This document shows positions 1 through 7,660 of a stretch of 12,558 nt of DNA, piece after piece; the first letter of the stretch is position 1; each line of letters starts with the position of its first letter. Position numbers and translations under genes: made by a program. The notes below the pieces were generated by a model that was given only the letters and a program-made list of their open reading frames with translations, did no database searches and was not told the DNA's origin. Source of the DNA: Bacteroidota bacterium (GTDB lineage: Bacteria; Bacteroidota; Rhodothermia; Rhodothermales; UBA10348); contig JAAZVD010000020.1 of the NCBI GenBank assembly GCA_018623785.1, positions 1 to 12,558 on the forward strand. The letters run 5' to 3'.

Positions 1-229
1 CTACCAGATCCTGCGGGTCAATACCTTCGTTGCGGGCCCTAACCATGATGGCCACACCCATTTCGTCGGATCCACAGACGAATACGACGTCCTCGCCTTT
101 CATGCGCTGGAAGCGACTGAACAGGTCAGCAGGCAAGTATGCGCCGGCCAAATGACCTAGGTGGACGGGGCCGTTGGCGTACGGCAGGGCCGCGGTAACC
201 ATGATGCGGTTGAAAGCGGAAGAGGCCAT
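1..229 (-). CDS. metG: methionyl-tRNA synthetase, N-terminal part (cut by window edge)
   Basis: This encodes the enzyme that charges tRNA-Met with methionine in the cytoplasm. Only the first 76 residues are inside the window; the rest lies beyond base 1. The reverse strand reads [20 protein letters not shown] followed by [28 protein letters not shown] is the class I HIGH-type ATP-binding signature of MetRS (HLGH at residues 23-26), and CGSDEMG at about 52-58 also fits the MetRS catalytic domain. The KMSKS loop, the zinc knuckle and the anticodon-binding domain are not visible. The ATG at 229-227 is the natural start, because the conserved catalytic core begins about ten residues later. The gene is divergent from hisA, with about 200 bp between the two starts. 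Identity is firm from the signature; the length of the whole protein cannot be judged. Confidence 0.95.
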   Translation of the reverse strand, partial: MASSAFNRIMVTAALPYANGPVHLGHLAGAYLPADLFSRFQRMKGEDVVFVCGSDEMGVAIMVRARNEGIDPQDLV

Positions 230-431
230 GGGGAAGGTCGGGGTGGTTGAATACGGATCGTCGGGTCATACACACGGACCCGCCCCGGGGATTCCAATCG
301 TAGCGACAAGGGGTGTGAACTTCCTGAATAGCCCTGTCATCGTATCGTCAGGCCGCCCTCATGGCGAGGAAACACGCCCCCCCAAGGCAGGTTGGAGGGA
401 ACGCATCCGCGCCAGGATGTTCAACGACGCC
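230..431. promoter_or_regulatory. divergent metG/hisA intergenic region
   Basis: About 200 bp separate the start codons of metG (minus) and hisA (plus), so promoters for both should lie here. I see no convincing -35/-10 pair on either strand. Visible details are an 8-bp palindrome CCCCGGGG at 283-290, a run of seven C at 377-383 and a purine-rich GGAGG at 394-398. The GGAGG is 18 bp before an ATG at 417 and 33 bp before the chosen hisA ATG, too far for a normal ribosome binding site in either case. Plus-strand reading frames through this region show no protein-like composition and are treated as non-coding. Confidence 0.4.
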
Positions 432-1220
432 ATGTCCAGGATTCTCGTCATACCGGCCATCGACCTTCGCGGAGGTAACTGCGTACGCCTGCACCAGGGA
501 CAGTACGAGGAAGAAAAGGTCTATTTTGACGACCCGGTCAAGATGGCCAAGCTTTGGCGCATCCAGAATGCAAAAGTGCTCCATGTCGTGGACCTCGATG
601 CGGCCAAGGGCGGCAGTGACCACAACCGGAAGGTTATCCACCAGATCTGCAGAGAACTGGACATTCCTGTTCAGGTGGGCGGCGGAATCCGGACGATGGC
701 AGACATCGACCGGGCCATTGAGGCCGGGGTATACCGCGTCATCATTGGTACTGCCGCCGTTCAGAATCCCGACCTTGTGTCTGAGGCCCTCGAAAAGTAC
801 GGGTGCAGCAAGGTCGTCGTCGGACTGGACGCACGCGATGGAGAGGTTCGCGTGCAAGGATGGACCGAGGGCAGTGGACTGGACGCCGTGGAGTTTGCAC
901 GCGACATGGAAGAGCGGGGTTGCCGACGCATCGTGTACACGGACATATCACGGGACGGCACCATGGAAGGTCCCAACATGGATGCCTACCGCGAGTTGGG
1001 ATCGGCGCTGAGAAAAGCAAAAATCACGGCATCCGGCGGCATAGGCAATGCCAAACACCTTATCGCCCTCAACGATTTGGTCCCATATCGGGTGGATTCA
1101 GTCATTGTCGGCAAAGCCCTCTATGAGAATGTCTTCCCCTGCCAGCAGTTCTGGTGCTGGCACGTGAAAGAGACTGTGGACCTCTCCGTTTTCTCCACCG
1201 CACCGCTCAAGTCGGACTAG
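432..1220 (+). CDS. hisA: HisA, phosphoribosyl-formimino-AICAR-phosphate (ProFAR) isomerase
   Basis: This enzyme catalyses the Amadori rearrangement of ProFAR to PRFAR, the fourth step of histidine biosynthesis, in the cytosol. The 262-residue product is a (beta/alpha)8 barrel with the expected landmarks. IPAIDLRGG at 7-15 carries catalytic Asp11, VGGGIR at 82-87 and SGGIG at 201-205 are the two phosphate-binding loops, GLDARDG lies at 131-137, and YTDISRDGT at 169-177 carries the second catalytic Asp171. The frame is open back to 174, but the upstream translation is not family-like, so I start at MSRILVIPAI. An ATG 15 bp earlier (417) is an alternative. The C-terminus has a tail of about 30 residues after GKALYEN, with an FPCQQFWCWH stretch, longer than in classic 240-245-residue HisA. 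No other his biosynthesis gene is adjacent. Confidence 0.95.
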   Translation: MSRILVIPAIDLRGGNCVRLHQGQYEEEKVYFDDPVKMAKLWRIQNAKVLHVVDLDAAKGGSDHNRKVIHQICRELDIPVQVGGGIRTMADIDRAIEAGVYRVIIGTAAVQNPDLVSEALEKYGCSKVVVGLDARDGEVRVQGWTEGSGLDAVEFARDMEERGCRRIVYTDISRDGTMEGPNMDAYRELGSALRKAKITASGGIGNAKHLIALNDLVPYRVDSVIVGKALYENVFPCQQFWCWHVKETVDLSVFSTAPLKSD

Positions 1221-1242
1221 TCGATCGGCCCTCACCGCCCAT

Positions 1243-2406
1243 ATGATATCCTGTCAGAAAAGTGCTTTTTCCCTGGATCCTCAGGTTCACTATCTGAACT
1301 GTGCCTACATGTCTCCGCTCTCGAAGCGTGTTGAGGAGACAGGAATCACAGCCTTGCGGGGTAAACGCTCTCCCGCCACCATTACTCCGGATGATTTTTT
1401 CGACGTGCCGGAGCGTGTCAGGGAGACCTTTGCAGGCCTGGTTGGTGGCAACGCCAAGGATGTAGCGCTCTTTCCCTCAGTCTCCTATGGTATTGCAACA
1501 GCAGCCAGGAATCTGCATCCCGTAACCGGACAGAACATCGTGGTACTGCATGAGCAGTTTCCGAGCAATGTCTACACCTGGATGCGTTTGGCTGAAGAGA
1601 GCGGAGCAGATCTGCGTACCGTGTATCGACCGGCCGCTGACACGCTTTCCGATGTTCACGAGGCATGGAATGAAGCCATCCTGAGTGCTATCGATGTCGG
1701 CACGGCCATTGTAGCCGTTCCCATCGTTCACTGGGCTGACGGCACCTTGTTCGACATGGCAGCCATCCGACGTCGATGCGATCGGTTCGGTGCCGCCCTG
1801 ATCGTGGACGGTACCCAATCCATTGGCGCCCTTCCTTTCTCCGTTGCATCCGCTCGTCCCGATGCCTTGATCACGGCCGGCTACAAGTGGCTTTTCGGAC
1901 CGTACTCCTGCGCTCTTGGCTGGATGGGACCCCGCTTTGCCGAGGGCGTTCCGATTGAAGAAAACTGGATCAATCGTAAAGGCAGCGAGCAATTTGCGGG
2001 TTTGGTGGACTACGAGTCCGATTACCAACCCGGCGCATGTCGGTACGATGTCGGAGAAAAAAGTAACTTTATCCTCATGCCCATGCTGCTTGCGGCGCTG
2101 GAGCAGGTTTCGGAGTGGACGCCCGCAGCAATCCAGGAATACACGCGCCAGCTGGTGGAACCATTCGAGGAGCGAATCCTGGACGCCGGTTACCATCTTG
2201 CACCGGCCCACACGCGCGGTGCGCACTTATTCGGCGTGCGCCTCCCCGGTGGGCAATCGGTAAAAGCAGTCCGACGCGCCTTGTCCGAACGTAACGTATC
2301 CGTCTCCGTGCGCGGAAACGCCATTCGTATTGCTCCGCACGTCTACAATGATGAGACCGATGTAAGGGCCCTCGTGGATGCGCTGGAGTCCGCAGCCGTC
2401 TCCTAG
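1243..2406 (+). CDS. class V aminotransferase-fold PLP-dependent enzyme
   Basis: This is a 387-residue PLP enzyme of fold type I, class V (the family of cysteine desulfurases, kynureninases, isopenicillin N epimerase-like proteins and serine-glyoxylate aminotransferases). Visible landmarks are LNCAYMSPL near the N-terminus (18-26), a phosphate-binding SVSYG loop (79-83), IVDGTQSIG (187-195) with Asp189 expected to contact the pyridine nitrogen, ITAGYKWLFGPYS (210-222) with Schiff-base Lys215, and IRIAPHVYN (361-369) near the C-terminus, whose Arg would bind a substrate carboxylate. I see no cysteine loop of the NifS/IscS/SufS type and no Fe-S genes nearby, so sulfur transfer is not supported. 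The start lies 22 bp after the hisA stop, so co-transcription is plausible. The family is secure; the substrate is not known. Confidence 0.88.
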   Translation: MISCQKSAFSLDPQVHYLNCAYMSPLSKRVEETGITALRGKRSPATITPDDFFDVPERVRETFAGLVGGNAKDVALFPSVSYGIATAARNLHPVTGQNIVVLHEQFPSNVYTWMRLAEESGADLRTVYRPAADTLSDVHEAWNEAILSAIDVGTAIVAVPIVHWADGTLFDMAAIRRRCDRFGAALIVDGTQSIGALPFSVASARPDALITAGYKWLFGPYSCALGWMGPRFAEGVPIEENWINRKGSEQFAGLVDYESDYQPGACRYDVGEKSNFILMPMLLAALEQVSEWTPAAIQEYTRQLVEPFEERILDAGYHLAPAHTRGAHLFGVRLPGGQSVKAVRRALSERNVSVSVRGNAIRIAPHVYNDETDVRALVDALESAAVS

Positions 2407-2422
2407 GCGTTCACTTTCCGGA

Positions 2423-2454
2423 ACTCCCGTTCAGCATACCCCTTGAACGGAAGT
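2423..2454. terminator. inverted repeat between aminotransferase gene and lolA
   Basis: The arms ACTCCCGTTCA (2423-2433) and TGAACGGAAGT (2444-2454) pair at 10 of 11 positions around a 10-nt loop, 17 bp after the aminotransferase stop and 35 bp before lolA. A small TTCCGGAA palindrome (2416-2423) abuts the left arm. No run of T follows, so this is not a classical intrinsic terminator. It could slow or end the hisA transcript, stabilise an RNA end, or be a protein-binding site. The repeat is seen directly; the role is inferred. Confidence 0.35.
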
Positions 2455-2488
2455 CCTTCACTACTCCCTCCACCAAGATCCCGCTTCC

Positions 2489-3175
2489 ATGATGCCACGC
2501 CATCCTGTCCTCGGGCCGTTCTCCCTGATGGTTCTCATATTCGCATTCAGCGTTCAGGGCCAACCAGCGCAGGCACAGCAGGTAAGCAGCAGCGATCAGC
2601 AGGCCGCGGTTATTGCCCAGCGCCTCTCCGAGAGGTACGATGGCATCGAAAGCATGCGCCTTCGCTTTGTGCAAACCGCTTCATCGGCTTTCATGGATAC
2701 GGATGAGCGGTATTCGGGCGATCTGATTTTTACCGATACATCTTTCCGTATCGAGACCTCCAATCAGACGATTGTCTCTGACGGCACAACGACGTGGATC
2801 CATAACAGGGGGCAGGGGCAAGTCATCATCAATGACTTCGTGGAAGATGAAGGCTCGTTCTCACTGACCACGTTCCTCCGCAGTTTTTCCGATGAATACC
2901 GTTCCTCCTGGGAGGGAACGCAGGCACTTGACGGTGCTCTCCATGATCGTCTCCGACTCCTTCCAACCGATGAGTTTGCCGCCTTTCGCCAGGTCGATCT
3001 CTGGATCAGGCAGTCGGACACGCTAGTCACGCGTCTCATTGCGGTAGACCTCAATGACGTACGCATGGTCTTTGAACTTTCCGACATAGTGGTAAACCCT
3101 GCCCTGCCGGCAGATCAGTTTCAGTTCGAAATGCCAAGCGATGTCGACGTGGTCGACTTGAGGGAAGAGGGTTGA
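2489..3175 (+). CDS. lolA: LolA-type outer-membrane lipoprotein carrier protein
   Basis: This is a periplasmic chaperone expected to carry lipoproteins released from the inner membrane to the outer membrane. The 228-residue product begins with a signal peptide: a hydrophobic core at about 8-24, then QPAQA with likely cleavage after Ala29. No lipobox Cys is present, as expected for a soluble carrier. The mature part follows the LolA pattern: a helix IAQRLSERYDGIESM, then MRLRFVQTASS, then a series of beta-strand segments with GDLIFTDTSFRIE and TIVSDGTTTWIHNRGQGQVII, where the family has its 'vsdG.t.w.Y.p...qv' stretch. A closing FEMPSDVDVVD sits at about 213-223. ATG codons at 2489 and 2492 are in tandem; I use the first. 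The stop overlaps the next gene's start (TGATG), suggesting translational coupling. LolB and LolCDE are not in the window. DUF-type LolA-fold relatives are an alternative. Confidence 0.82.
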   Translation: MMPRHPVLGPFSLMVLIFAFSVQGQPAQAQQVSSSDQQAAVIAQRLSERYDGIESMRLRFVQTASSAFMDTDERYSGDLIFTDTSFRIETSNQTIVSDGTTTWIHNRGQGQVIINDFVEDEGSFSLTTFLRSFSDEYRSSWEGTQALDGALHDRLRLLPTDEFAAFRQVDLWIRQSDTLVTRLIAVDLNDVRMVFELSDIVVNPALPADQFQFEMPSDVDVVDLREEG

Positions 3176-4212
3176 TGGCCGCGCCCGGAAAAAACTATCT
3201 GGTGCATGTTGGCAGTTTCCTGGTGGCCGGGGGGTTGCTGTGGCTGGCTTTGCGTGGTGTGGACTTCAATGCGCTCGGGGCCACACTGGCCACAGCCAAT
3301 TACTGGTGGCTGCTGCCCTTGGTGGTGGTTACCCTGCTCAGCCACTGGGCTCGGGCGCTTCGATGGGTACTCTTCCTGAACGTCACCACGGACAGCCTCG
3401 GTAACATCCCAAGCAAGACCGTCTCTCGGACCAATGCTTTCGTTTCAGTGATGGTGGGGTACATGGCCAACTATGCCGGCCCGCGCTTGGGAGAGATCAT
3501 TCGAACGGCGAATGTAGCGCGCAAAGAGTCCCGGCCCTTTACCACGGTGCTTGGAACGGTGGTGGCCGAGCGCATTCTGGACATGATGACCTTTGGTGTA
3601 CTGCTTTTGACAGTACCTCTCATCTTTTCCAATCAGGTGGGGACGTTGTGGACCCTCTTGTCGGCTCCGATTCTCGAGTGGTTTACTGCTCTTTCAGGAG
3701 CGGCGTTGATAGGAATGGCGCTGGCAGCCGGTATCGGTACAACGCTGGGAGTCTGGTTCCTTGTTCGCGGCTTCAACCAACCCTCATCGCGCCTGGCTGG
3801 ATTGGCTGATCGATTCAGGGAAGGTATCCTAAGTATCATCTTTACTGACTATCCAGGGCGTATTGTTCTCTATACCCTCCTCATGTGGGCCTGCTATGGA
3901 CTCATGGCTTGGATCCCATTTGTGATGCTCGGTCATGACACCCTTTACGGCATCGGCCCGTTGGCCGGGTGGGGATTGATGCTCATCGGAGCATTCGGTG
4001 TAATCATTCCGTCTCCGGGAGGAATAGGTACCTATCATTTCATAACCATCCAGTCCCTCGGCCTCCTGTTCTCAATGGAGCAGACGGACGCCGCCACCTA
4101 TGCGCTGCTGACTCACACGGGCCAAATGCTGCTTTACATCCTGGCTGGCTTTTTGGGGCTCCTGTTCATGGGTGCAAGTCTTTCCACCGCCACGTCATCG
4201 CATGATTCGTAA
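3175..4212 (+). CDS. flippase-like integral membrane protein (LPG-synthase TM / UPF0104 family)
   Basis: This is a polytopic inner-membrane protein of 345 residues with about eight hydrophobic segments (near 10-27, 43-56, 88-101, 124-151, 175-197, 229-252, 262-282 and 318-336). It matches the family named after the membrane half of MprF (lysylphosphatidylglycerol synthase), also called flippase-like or UPF0104. Family landmarks are HWARALRW (57-64), NYAGPRLGEIIR (99-110), VVAERILDMM (129-138) and IPSPGGIGTYH (278-288). The soluble aminoacyl-transferase half of MprF is absent, so this is the stand-alone membrane version, often proposed to move lipids or lipid-linked glycans, with the actual substrate usually unknown. 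The ATG shares a base with the lolA stop (TGATG), so lolA and this gene are probably translationally coupled. A TTG three bases earlier is a less likely start. Placement between lolA and an exported protein points to envelope biogenesis. Confidence 0.85.
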   Translation: MAAPGKNYLVHVGSFLVAGGLLWLALRGVDFNALGATLATANYWWLLPLVVVTLLSHWARALRWVLFLNVTTDSLGNIPSKTVSRTNAFVSVMVGYMANYAGPRLGEIIRTANVARKESRPFTTVLGTVVAERILDMMTFGVLLLTVPLIFSNQVGTLWTLLSAPILEWFTALSGAALIGMALAAGIGTTLGVWFLVRGFNQPSSRLAGLADRFREGILSIIFTDYPGRIVLYTLLMWACYGLMAWIPFVMLGHDTLYGIGPLAGWGLMLIGAFGVIIPSPGGIGTYHFITIQSLGLLFSMEQTDAATYALLTHTGQMLLYILAGFLGLLFMGASLSTATSSHDS

Positions 4213-4222
4213 GAAGAAAGGC

Positions 4223-6652
4223 ATGGTCACACACCGCTTGAAGTTCCGACTTCCTCTGGCCGCAGGGTTGGCTTTCCTCTTGATGGCCTGGCCTGGTTCA
4301 TCCCGTGCTCAATCAGTGCCAGTGGATCCATCCGCTCTGATTATGGATGGACCTATCCGGTCGATTCGACCTGAAAGTCGGGCGGTAGACCTCATGAGGG
4401 TCTACCTGGACATCCAACCCGATCATGGTGCCTCCCTGGGAACGGCAGCGCTGTACGTTGCACCGGGTGTCGATTCCCTGCTGATTCTGAACGTTTCTGA
4501 CCTGGAAGTACGCGATGTCCGGTTGCCCGATCAGGAAGCACCCGCCGAATGGCAGGTCAATGCTGGGCAGTTATTGATACGAACGCCGGCCAGCACCACC
4601 GATTCATGGCGCATCGACGTGGATTATCGCATCCGGCGTGGTTTGAGCCAGCAGGACGACGGTGGTACTGTGGTGGCACTATGGACGTCTTCGCTGGCCG
4701 GTCGTGCAACATGGATGCCGTTGCCTGTGGATGAGGTTTCGACGGTCGATCATCATCTGACGGTTACAGCTCCGCCTGGATGGAATGTGGTTACTTCAGG
4801 GATGGAAGCTGCAACGGTCGATCAGGTTGAGGGGCGTATGGTGGTCCGAGCCGCCCAGACCCATATTTTTCCGCATGCGGTGGGCTTTTGGGCATGGAAA
4901 GGCGAACGGGACGACGGCCCTCGCACGATAACCCGTACCGAAGCCGTTGAGCAGATCGGACTGTACGGAGAGAAACTGGATGCCCTTTTGGGCAAGAGCC
5001 ATGAGATCTCCTACACGGTGCTCGATATCAAAGGCGAATCGACGCCGGCGGCATTTTCCAGCCATGGCATTCGTGCTCTGGGGGGGCTGAACAGAGACCA
5101 TTCCTGGATGCGTCGCTACGAGCTCCTTGAGCGTGACTACGGTTTGATGGTATCGCCTGCTCTGGGAAGGCTGGCGCCAACCGATGGCTGGATTGAATCT
5201 GCGATACGTGCATGGCTCGCCGTAGAGCACGTGCGCACCGAGGGTGGCGATGGCGCGGCTGCTCTGATTCTCGAGGAACTGCGCCAACAATATCTGGCAG
5301 AGGCAGCGCTCTACGTTCGTCCGCTGGTCTGGGATCGCTGGTACGTGGCAAGCGACCTGCGGGACCTCCACGCGGAAGCCAAAGGCGTATGGGTACTTCG
5401 CATGCTGTCCGAGCGCATGGGCTCAGAGGCCCTTCTTGAATCCCTTCGACGGTTCATGGTTGTAGCGCAAGAGGACATGGTAGACTCGGAAACGCTGCGC
5501 GAGCAGCTGGAGATCGTATCTCGGGAAGACCTCGGTGCGTTTTTTGACACCTGGGTCTATGGCGCGGGGCATCCCGTCATATCATTGACATATGACCACA
5601 ACGCAGCCACTGAGCAAACCGAAGTGGTTCTGACGCAGCACCAGGAAGGGCCTCTTGTACCGGAGAGCTTCCTCTTCGATACCGTGCTGCAGTATTCCAC
5701 GCTGGCCGAGACGGATACCAAAGCAATAGAGGTAAAGGAGCGAACTCATCGGCTGGCACTGCCTACTGGAATGAGGCCCCGTTTTGTCCATGCAGATGCA
5801 TTTGCCACCGTGTTGCTGGACTACCACGATCAGCCATCGGGAGCAGATCTCGTCTCGCAACTGCGCTACTCCGTTTCGCTTGCCTCCACCGTCCGTTCTC
5901 TGCGCCGTCTATCGGGACAACAACCGGACCCTTCCCTGCTGCTCGGCCTGCGCAGCGTGACAACCGAAAATGCCGACGCCGCCGTCTTGGTAGCTGCAGC
6001 GCCCGTTTTGGGACGTCTGGCCCCATCGGCTTCGGCGCTGAGTTTGCTCGTGTCTTGGACCAACCATGCAGATCCCGGAGTGCGTACCGCGGCCACCCGG
6101 GAACTCGGCTTGTTCCCAGCCTCCGATAAGGCTTATGATGCGGCGCTGGCCGTTGCCAACAGCGGCAAGAACGCATTCGAATTGGCTGCTGCCGTTCAAG
6201 CCCTCGTCGCTCTGCGACCGGATCGGGCCTGGTCAGTCCTTCGCTCGGCCTTGGTTACCCCTTCGGAGGGCGATCTCGTTCGTATCGGGGCGCTTGAACT
6301 GATTCAGCCCGGCACAGCCGACGAAAATGCAGTAGCGAAAGCTGTACTTCCCTTGCTGGACCTTCAAACGGATGCTAGCGCTGCGGCCCTCCTGTGTCTG
6401 GCTCGCCTTTTTCCGGAAGGCCCAAAAACGACACGTACAACGGACGCATGGCTGGTGGATACATCGTATCAAAAGCGCGCTGCTGTGCTGTCGTTCTTGG
6501 AAAACCGAACATTGGACGAGTTATCCGTCGGTGATCTGGAGTGGGCCCTGGACCGCGAACCGGCCCCGGAGCTTCGACGACGTATCGATGCCCTTCTATC
6601 AAAAGCCTTGGAAAGCTCGGAAGAGACGGAACACGATAGACAATCAGGCTGA
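4223..6652 (+). CDS. exported M1 aminopeptidase-like protein with degenerate active site and C-terminal HEAT-like repeats
   Basis: This is a protein of 809 residues. A signal peptide (basic THRLKFR, hydrophobic core at about 10-24, probable cleavage after SSRA at 29) predicts export to the periplasm or outer-membrane space. An N-terminal beta-rich part ends in GFWAWKG; residues about 260-450 then follow the M1 gluzincin pattern. Where M1 enzymes have GAMENWG this protein has AAFSSHG (276-282), and where they have HExxHQWFGN-V-P it has YELLE then RDYGLMVSP (299-312). WLNEGF is replaced by WIESAI (323-328) and the Y-x-KG loop by EAKG (385-388). FFDTWVYGAGHP (440-451) is the well-kept end of the domain. 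Helical repeats of HEAT type, for example DPGVRTAATREL at 617-628, fill about 550-793. Zinc binding and peptidase activity are therefore unlikely; a scaffold or binding role is inferred. The ATG at 4202, overlapping the upstream stop, is an alternative start; I prefer 4223 for the signal peptide and the AAGAAG six bases upstream. Confidence 0.8.
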   Translation: MVTHRLKFRLPLAAGLAFLLMAWPGSSRAQSVPVDPSALIMDGPIRSIRPESRAVDLMRVYLDIQPDHGASLGTAALYVAPGVDSLLILNVSDLEVRDVRLPDQEAPAEWQVNAGQLLIRTPASTTDSWRIDVDYRIRRGLSQQDDGGTVVALWTSSLAGRATWMPLPVDEVSTVDHHLTVTAPPGWNVVTSGMEAATVDQVEGRMVVRAAQTHIFPHAVGFWAWKGERDDGPRTITRTEAVEQIGLYGEKLDALLGKSHEISYTVLDIKGESTPAAFSSHGIRALGGLNRDHSWMRRYELLERDYGLMVSPALGRLAPTDGWIESAIRAWLAVEHVRTEGGDGAAALILEELRQQYLAEAALYVRPLVWDRWYVASDLRDLHAEAKGVWVLRMLSERMGSEALLESLRRFMVVAQEDMVDSETLREQLEIVSREDLGAFFDTWVYGAGHPVISLTYDHNAATEQTEVVLTQHQEGPLVPESFLFDTVLQYSTLAETDTKAIEVKERTHRLALPTGMRPRFVHADAFATVLLDYHDQPSGADLVSQLRYSVSLASTVRSLRRLSGQQPDPSLLLGLRSVTTENADAAVLVAAAPVLGRLAPSASALSLLVSWTNHADPGVRTAATRELGLFPASDKAYDAALAVANSGKNAFELAAAVQALVALRPDRAWSVLRSALVTPSEGDLVRIGALELIQPGTADENAVAKAVLPLLDLQTDASAAALLCLARLFPEGPKTTRTTDAWLVDTSYQKRAAVLSFLENRTLDELSVGDLEWALDREPAPELRRRIDALLSKALESSEETEHDRQSG

Positions 6653-6686
6653 TTTCAGATATCAGATTACCCCCTGATCAGAAGCG

Positions 6687-7532
6687 TCAATCGCTGGCCG
6701 ATTGACCATGTGGTGCCCCCGAGCGATGGACGTAGGCCTGGAACAGGAGCAGGGCCGCGGCTACGGATGCGTTCAACGACTCCACGCCCTCCTCCATTGG
6801 GATGAAGACCCGATAGTCACAGGCAGCGGATACGGTACGGGACATCCCCTTTTTCTCACTTCCGATGACCAGCGCCAGCGGACGATCCCAGTCCATGGCT
6901 AACAGGGATGTTTCGCCCGACCCATCCGCACCTGCCACCCAGTACCCTCTCTCCTTGAGCTGGTCCAGAACCCGGGACACGTTACTGGTCCGCGCAATCA
7001 TGACCTGCGATATGGTTCCGGCCGATGTCTTGACGGCCGCTGCTGTTACTGGTGCAGCACCGCGCTCTGGAATAATGACACCAAGAACGCCCATGGCGGC
7101 ACAACTTCGAACGATGGCTCCGAGATTGTGAGGGTCCTGAATATGGTCCAGCACGGCGACGATCGGCTTACGGGCCCGAACCGCATCGTGATCGGGCGCA
7201 ATACGCTGCAGCATCTCGTCGACGTCGAGGTACGTGATTGGAGCGACCGCCAGCAGAACTCCCTGATGGTTGACACCAGGCACCATTTGGTCCAATCTGG
7301 CTTTCGGGACAAACTGTACGGGAAGTCCTTCTTTCCTTGCCAGATGCTCCATTTGTTTCAGAGCGCCTGAACCTCCCTTTTGCAGCAATACTTTTTCGAT
7401 GCGCCCCGCATCTTTTTCCAACTGCTCCCGTGCCGGATTCCGACCGGAAATGTAACGAGCCCCGTGCTCTTCGGATTTATTGGATCTCTGACCCGACGAG
7501 CCTGCCTTCCTTTTGTCTTTCCAATGATCCAT
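6687..7532 (-). CDS. rlmB: RlmB-type SpoU 2'-O-ribose rRNA methyltransferase
   Basis: This encodes a SAM-dependent SpoU (SPOUT) methyltransferase expected to methylate the 2'-OH of G2251 in the P loop of 23S rRNA. The 281-residue product has a basic, low-complexity N-terminus (about 1-25). A substrate-binding domain follows, beginning YISGRNPAREQLEK (27-40) and containing PGVNHQGVLLAV (85-96). The knotted catalytic domain carries all three SpoU motifs: DPHNLGAIVRS (133-143), LALVIGSEKKGMSR (219-232) and IPMEEGVESLNASVAAAL (244-261). The frame stays open to 7613, but the MDHWKDKRK start gives the normal length and there is no conserved sequence upstream. It converges on the pseudo-M1 gene with 34 bp between them and no clear terminator (only a 5-bp ATCAG/CTGAT pairing at 6661-6678). 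TrmH-family paralogues are possible, but the N-terminal domain favours RlmB. Confidence 0.92.
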   Translation of the reverse strand: MDHWKDKRKAGSSGQRSNKSEEHGARYISGRNPAREQLEKDAGRIEKVLLQKGGSGALKQMEHLARKEGLPVQFVPKARLDQMVPGVNHQGVLLAVAPITYLDVDEMLQRIAPDHDAVRARKPIVAVLDHIQDPHNLGAIVRSCAAMGVLGVIIPERGAAPVTAAAVKTSAGTISQVMIARTSNVSRVLDQLKERGYWVAGADGSGETSLLAMDWDRPLALVIGSEKKGMSRTVSAACDYRVFIPMEEGVESLNASVAAALLLFQAYVHRSGAPHGQSASD

Positions 7533-7624
7533 CCCGAACCGATTATGTAGCCCTTTGAGGGCGATATGTTGGATTCCCCACCTGGCTCCGCAAGGTAGGT
7601 CGACAACCCACAAGCTGCCAGTCG

Positions 7625-7640
7625 TATTTTAGGTTATACT
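7625..7640 (+). promoter_or_regulatory. possible promoter -10 element for the amidinotransferase-fold gene
   Basis: In the 128-bp divergent gap between rlmB and the amidinotransferase-fold gene, TATACT (7635-7640) resembles a sigma-70 -10 box and lies 20 bp before the ATG at 7661. Just before it, TATTTTAG (7625-7632) is one base off the TAnnTTTG element described for Bacteroidota. No good -35 or -33 partner is visible for either. A short GCCCT-ttg-AGGGC inverted repeat (7550-7562) lies on the rlmB side. Motif matching this short is weak evidence. Confidence 0.25.
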
Positions 7641-7660
7641 GTTTCCCGACTCAGACGGCC

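Noticed and set aside
174..431. N-terminal extension of the hisA frame back to 174
   Set aside because: The extra 86 residues overlap metG on the other strand and show no family pattern; the HisA fold begins exactly at MSRILVIPAI.
348..857. A minus-strand open frame (169 codons) opposite hisA
   Set aside because: Shadow of the conserved hisA frame; no motif of its own.
1477..2226. A long minus-strand open frame (249 codons) opposite the aminotransferase gene
   Set aside because: It lies entirely within a gene with clear PLP-enzyme motifs on the plus strand, and its translation has no recognisable motif or domain-like composition.
6661..6678. ATCAG/CTGAT pairing between the pseudo-M1 gene and rlmB as a bidirectional terminator
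   Set aside because: Only five base pairs around an 8-nt loop with no T tract on either strand; too weak to call.
7533..7613. Longer rlmB start, and 11202-11264 as a longer ptsN start
   Set aside because: In both cases the extra residues lie outside the family domain, and a well-placed ATG gives the usual length.
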